NCBI GenBank assembly: GCA_964023275.1
Contig: OZ029917.1
Span: 21,314,488-21,378,487 of the forward strand
Direction of reading: 5' to 3'
DNA: 64,000 nt
Source of the DNA: Norana najaformis
Lineage: Eukaryota > Annelida > Clitellata > Crassiclitellata > Hormogastridae
Below, piece after piece: positions 60,619-64,000 of the stretch. Below the pieces are notes generated by a model. It was not told the origin of the DNA, did no database searches, and was given only the letters and a program-made list of their open reading frames with translations. Position numbers and translations under genes: made by a program. How positions within the stretch are numbered: the first letter of the stretch is position 1; every line of letters starts with the position of its first letter.

Positions 60619-61545
60619 GAAAACGTCTCTCAATGGCGATTACTAATTTAATTGCGTTTAAAGAAGAGTCACACAATGGCGTTCATTAATTGTTGCGTCT
60701 AGGAAAACGTCACACAATGGCGATTATTAATTTAATTGCGTTTAAAGAAGAGTCACACAATGGCGTTCATTAATTGTTGTGTCTAGGAAAACGTCACACA
60801 ATGGCGATTATTTATTTGACTGCCGTTTAAAGAAAACGTCACACATTGGCGATTATTAATTTGATTGTGTTGAAAGCAAACGTCATACAATGGCGATTAT
60901 TAATGCTTATAGGTAGGAAAACGTCGCACTATGGCGATTAATAATTTGATTGTGTTTACAGAAAACATCACACAATAGCGATTGTTAATTTGATTGTGTT
61001 TAAGGAAAACTTAAACAATGGCGATTATTAATTTGAATGTGACCAACTAACAAAACCGTCACACCGATGAGGAAAACGCTACGCAATGACCATTGGGTGT
61101 GTTGAAAGAAAAGTCACACAATGGCGATCATTAATTTTATTGTGTTTAGTTAAGGAAAACGGAAAAATGGCGATTCTTAATTTTATTGTTTTTGAGGAAT
61201 ACGTCAAACAATGGCGATTATTTTGTGTGTGTGTGTGTGTGTGTGTAGGAAAACGTCACACATGGAGATTATTAATTTGATTGTGTTTAAGCAATACGTC
61301 AAACAATTACGATTATTATTTGTCTAGGAAAAGGTCAAACAATGACGATTATTAATTTGGTGTTGTTTAAGGAAAACGTCACACAGTGGCTGTGTATCCA
61401 GAAAACGTTACATAATGATGGCGGTTAATTTGAATGTGTTTAAGGAGAACGCCACACAATGGCGATTACTAATTTTTGTTTGTAGGAAAACGTCAGACAA
61501 TGACGATTATTAATTTGTATGTGTTTATTTTTTAAATCACAAAAT
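60619..61545. repeat. Minisatellite block 1 (40-47 bp units)
   Basis: About 20 diverged units of the pattern gaaaacgtcacacaatggcg, attattaatttgattgtg, tttaag. Positions about 60624-60791 show a recent 84-bp double unit (long unit plus shorter gaagagtcacacaatggcg unit) repeated almost identically. A (GT)n run lies at 61224-61246. Units contain inverted arms acacaat/attgtgt. Confidence 0.92.
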
Positions 61546-62108
61546 GTCTGTATGAATGTATGTGTTTGATAGTAATTATTTGAGCATTGTGCTTCTTTAC
61601 AGATGGTACGTTATTGAAAACAGAAAGGGTCTATACAATAAGTATCGAAATATTATAATCTTGGTTAAGCGTTAGAAAAATAAACATGAAATACTTGCCT
61701 GTGTCTGCTGTTATAAATGTATTGTTTGAAATACATTATCTTTTATAAGGTTCTAATGTACAACTATAATAAAGTTAACTGACTGTATAGGCCTATGCCT
61801 ATAAATAACCAGAACATAACAGTTGATTGTGTTATAAATGAAGGTTCAATCAACTATTATTGATATAGATGAAAGATTCATTAATTTCCTAAAATATTAC
61901 ACTACATGCTGGTTATTAGGAAGTTTGTAATTATGTATATACCAATACATGATAACATTATTTTTATTATTCCTAATTGTTTCATAGAGACATAATAAGA
62001 CATTCCATAAAATACAGACATTCTTTAACAAGAACTTTAAATTTCAAGTGCATTCTTGGAACTGTCATCAACGGTCTTTTGTAATCATGTTATAACAATG
62101 AAAGATTG
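61546..62108. other. Non-repeat spacer within the minisatellite region
   Basis: AT-rich unique-looking sequence with no repeat units and no gene seen. It contains one tataggcctatgcctata site near 61788. Confidence 0.6.
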
Positions 62109-63070
62109 ATTTGTATGTAGGAAAACGTCACACATGGGGATTACTAATTTGATTGTGTTTAAAGAATACGTCACTTCTAAGTTTGTGTATAGAAAAACGT
62201 CACACAATGGCGATTATTATTTTTTTTTCTAGGAAAACGTTAAGCAATGGCTATTATCAATTCTGATTGTATTGAAAGAAAAGTCACACAATGGCAATTA
62301 AATTATTAATTTGATTGTGTCTAAAGAAAAGTCATAGAATGGCGACTGTTAATTTTATTGTGTTTAATTAAGGAAAACGTCGTACATTGTGATAATTAGG
62401 CACCTAATTTGATTTTGTTTAACGGAAAAGTCACACAATGGCGATTAATTTGATTGTGTTTAAGGAAAAGTCGCAAAATAGCGGTTACAAATTTATTTGT
62501 GTTTACAAAAAACGTCACAAAAAGCCGATTATAAATTTTTGTTTGTAAGAAAACGTCAGACAATGGCGATTATTAATTTGAATGTTTTTATTTAAAGAAA
62601 ACGTCATACATTGCGATAATCAATTTGATTGTGTTTTTAAAAATGCGTCACAGAACGTCTATTATCAATTTCTTTGTCTAGGAAAAATTCATACAATGGC
62701 GATTAATAATTTGAATGTGTGGAAGGAAAACGTCACACAATGGCGTTTAGTAATTTTATAAGGGTTAAAGAAAATGTCACATAATGTCCATTATTAATTT
62801 GATTGTTGAAAGAAAACGTCACACAATGGCGCTTATTGATTTGAATGTGTTTAAAGAAAACGTCACACAAAGGCAATTATTAATTTTATTTAGCTTAAAA
62901 AGTACGTCACACAATGATTTTTTAATGTCTAAGAAAACGTCTCACAATGGCGTTATAAATTTGAGTTTTCTTGAGGAAAACGTCACACAATAGGGATAAC
63001 TAATTTAAATATGTTAAAAGAGCACGCCACACAATGGCGATTATTAATTTGATTGCGTTTAAGAAATTGT
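62109..63070. repeat. Minisatellite block 2
   Basis: About 20 further units of the same family, for example gaaaacgtcacacaatggcg followed by attattaatttga, with more indels than block 1. A short open frame at 62784-62993 is just the translated repeat. Confidence 0.92.
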
Positions 63071-63655
63071 CTGTTGCCTTTCTCCTAAGTTCGCAATGCG
63101 TCTTTACCTATGATCGACCAAAATATATATTTAGTTGACTCTATATCTTAATGTCTTGTAAACAGGCCTATGTCTGCTTGAGTGTTACATGTAAACGCCA
63201 GTCTTTGCGTAGTTTAAGAGTTTAATAAATTTATTCCATCATAAATGAGCAAAATAGTTCGTTATTATTGACTATGTACAATGTCTGGTGATTTCGTCTA
63301 AGGCAGGGATTCAGAGGAGAGGATTTAGATTTGTAAAGGATAAATCGAATGTCGTCTGCTTTTCACGCTCTGCGAGACCTCACTTTACGGTTTGACTTCA
63401 GTTGTGCCTCGACCGTCTAAAGAGTTCGATTTGTTGGTGTTATGGCAATCTACAACTCAAAATTGCATCGAAAAAGTCCGTAACTATGACGGTAATTGGA
63501 TGAAAAGACGATTTTGTAACAAGTCTCGTCGTGCGAATATGCAGTTCATTCGTACGGAAGCAGTAGTTCACGCGCTTGGAATAGCGAGTTAGTAACATTG
63601 TACGTGAACTGGAACTTAAGATCTAACTGGCTGATTACTCTGGATAGAGTAGAGT
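63071..63655. other. Non-repeat spacer 2
   Basis: Unique-looking sequence with an unidentified 66-codon plus-strand open frame at 63392-63592. No splice or homology support. Confidence 0.4.
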
Positions 63656-63900
63656 TACATCTCGCACAATGGCGATTATTAATTTGATTGTGTTTAAAGA
63701 AAACGCCACACAATGGCATTACTAATTTCAATGTGTTGAAAGAAAACGTCATACAATGGAGATTATTAATTTCATTATGTTAAAGAAAACGTCACGCAAT
63801 GGTTATTAGTAATTTTATTGCGTTTAATTAAGGAAAACGGCACACATTAGCGATTAATAATTTGATCGTATTTACAAAAATAACACACAATGAAGATTGT
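63656..63900. repeat. Minisatellite block 3
   Basis: About six units of the same family, ending near acacacaatgaagattg; the array may resume beyond the window. Confidence 0.9.
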
Positions 63901-64000
63901 TGATTTGCTTGTGTGCTAAAAGGAAATCATGTCTGATGATTTGAAACTCAAGGTCATAGCGTCGCAGTCAAAAGATCTATCCATCAAACAGAGGCAGCAT

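Noticed and set aside
60619-63900. CRISPR-like array
   Set aside because: Units are contiguous diverged minisatellite repeats without unique spacers, and the genome is an intron-bearing animal.

Overview
The window is nuclear DNA from an intron-rich animal, AT-rich outside exons. It carries orthologues of bilaterian genes (PPP4R2, GRIPAP1, a Gi/o-type G-alpha, a DC-STAMP-domain protein) together with SINE, LINE and MITE debris. A marine invertebrate such as a mollusc is a reasonable guess, but nothing in the sequence fixes the phylum.

Layout: four well-supported genes lie on the minus strand. PPP4R2 (1264-9167, 7 coding exons, 549 aa) is a regulatory subunit of protein phosphatase 4. GRIPAP1 (15635-36741, 27 coding exons, 812 aa) is a coiled-coil endosomal protein. 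A G-protein alpha subunit (38464-44206, 8 exons, 354 aa) keeps Gi1 residue numbering at every key site and ends in CGLL, so it has the pertussis-toxin cysteine. A DC-STAMP-domain protein (54108-59030, 3 exons, 1162 aa) has a C-terminal C4C4 RING-like finger and an unusual long N-terminal extension containing an SH3 domain. In all four models the exons join in phase with canonical GT/AG sites. One weaker gene is on the plus strand (50277-51867, 2 exons, 114 aa, unknown function).

The rest is introns and intergenic DNA. Repeats include a tRNA-derived SINE family (3 copies), a roughly 750-bp dispersed repeat (2 copies), a MITE with a perfect 10-bp target duplication, LINE 3' fragments, many copies of a GCACTATATAAAT-type tail, and one possible fossil solo LTR. 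From about 60.6 kb to the end there is a diverged 40-47 bp minisatellite in three blocks, whose units carry internal inverted arms.

I see no operon-like relationship between the genes; their adjacency is simple linkage. The most unusual items are the SH3/DC-STAMP/RING architecture, the hairpin-unit minisatellite, and a perfect 24-bp inverted repeat inside a GRIPAP1 intron. No prokaryotic features (CRISPR, operons, IS elements) are present.
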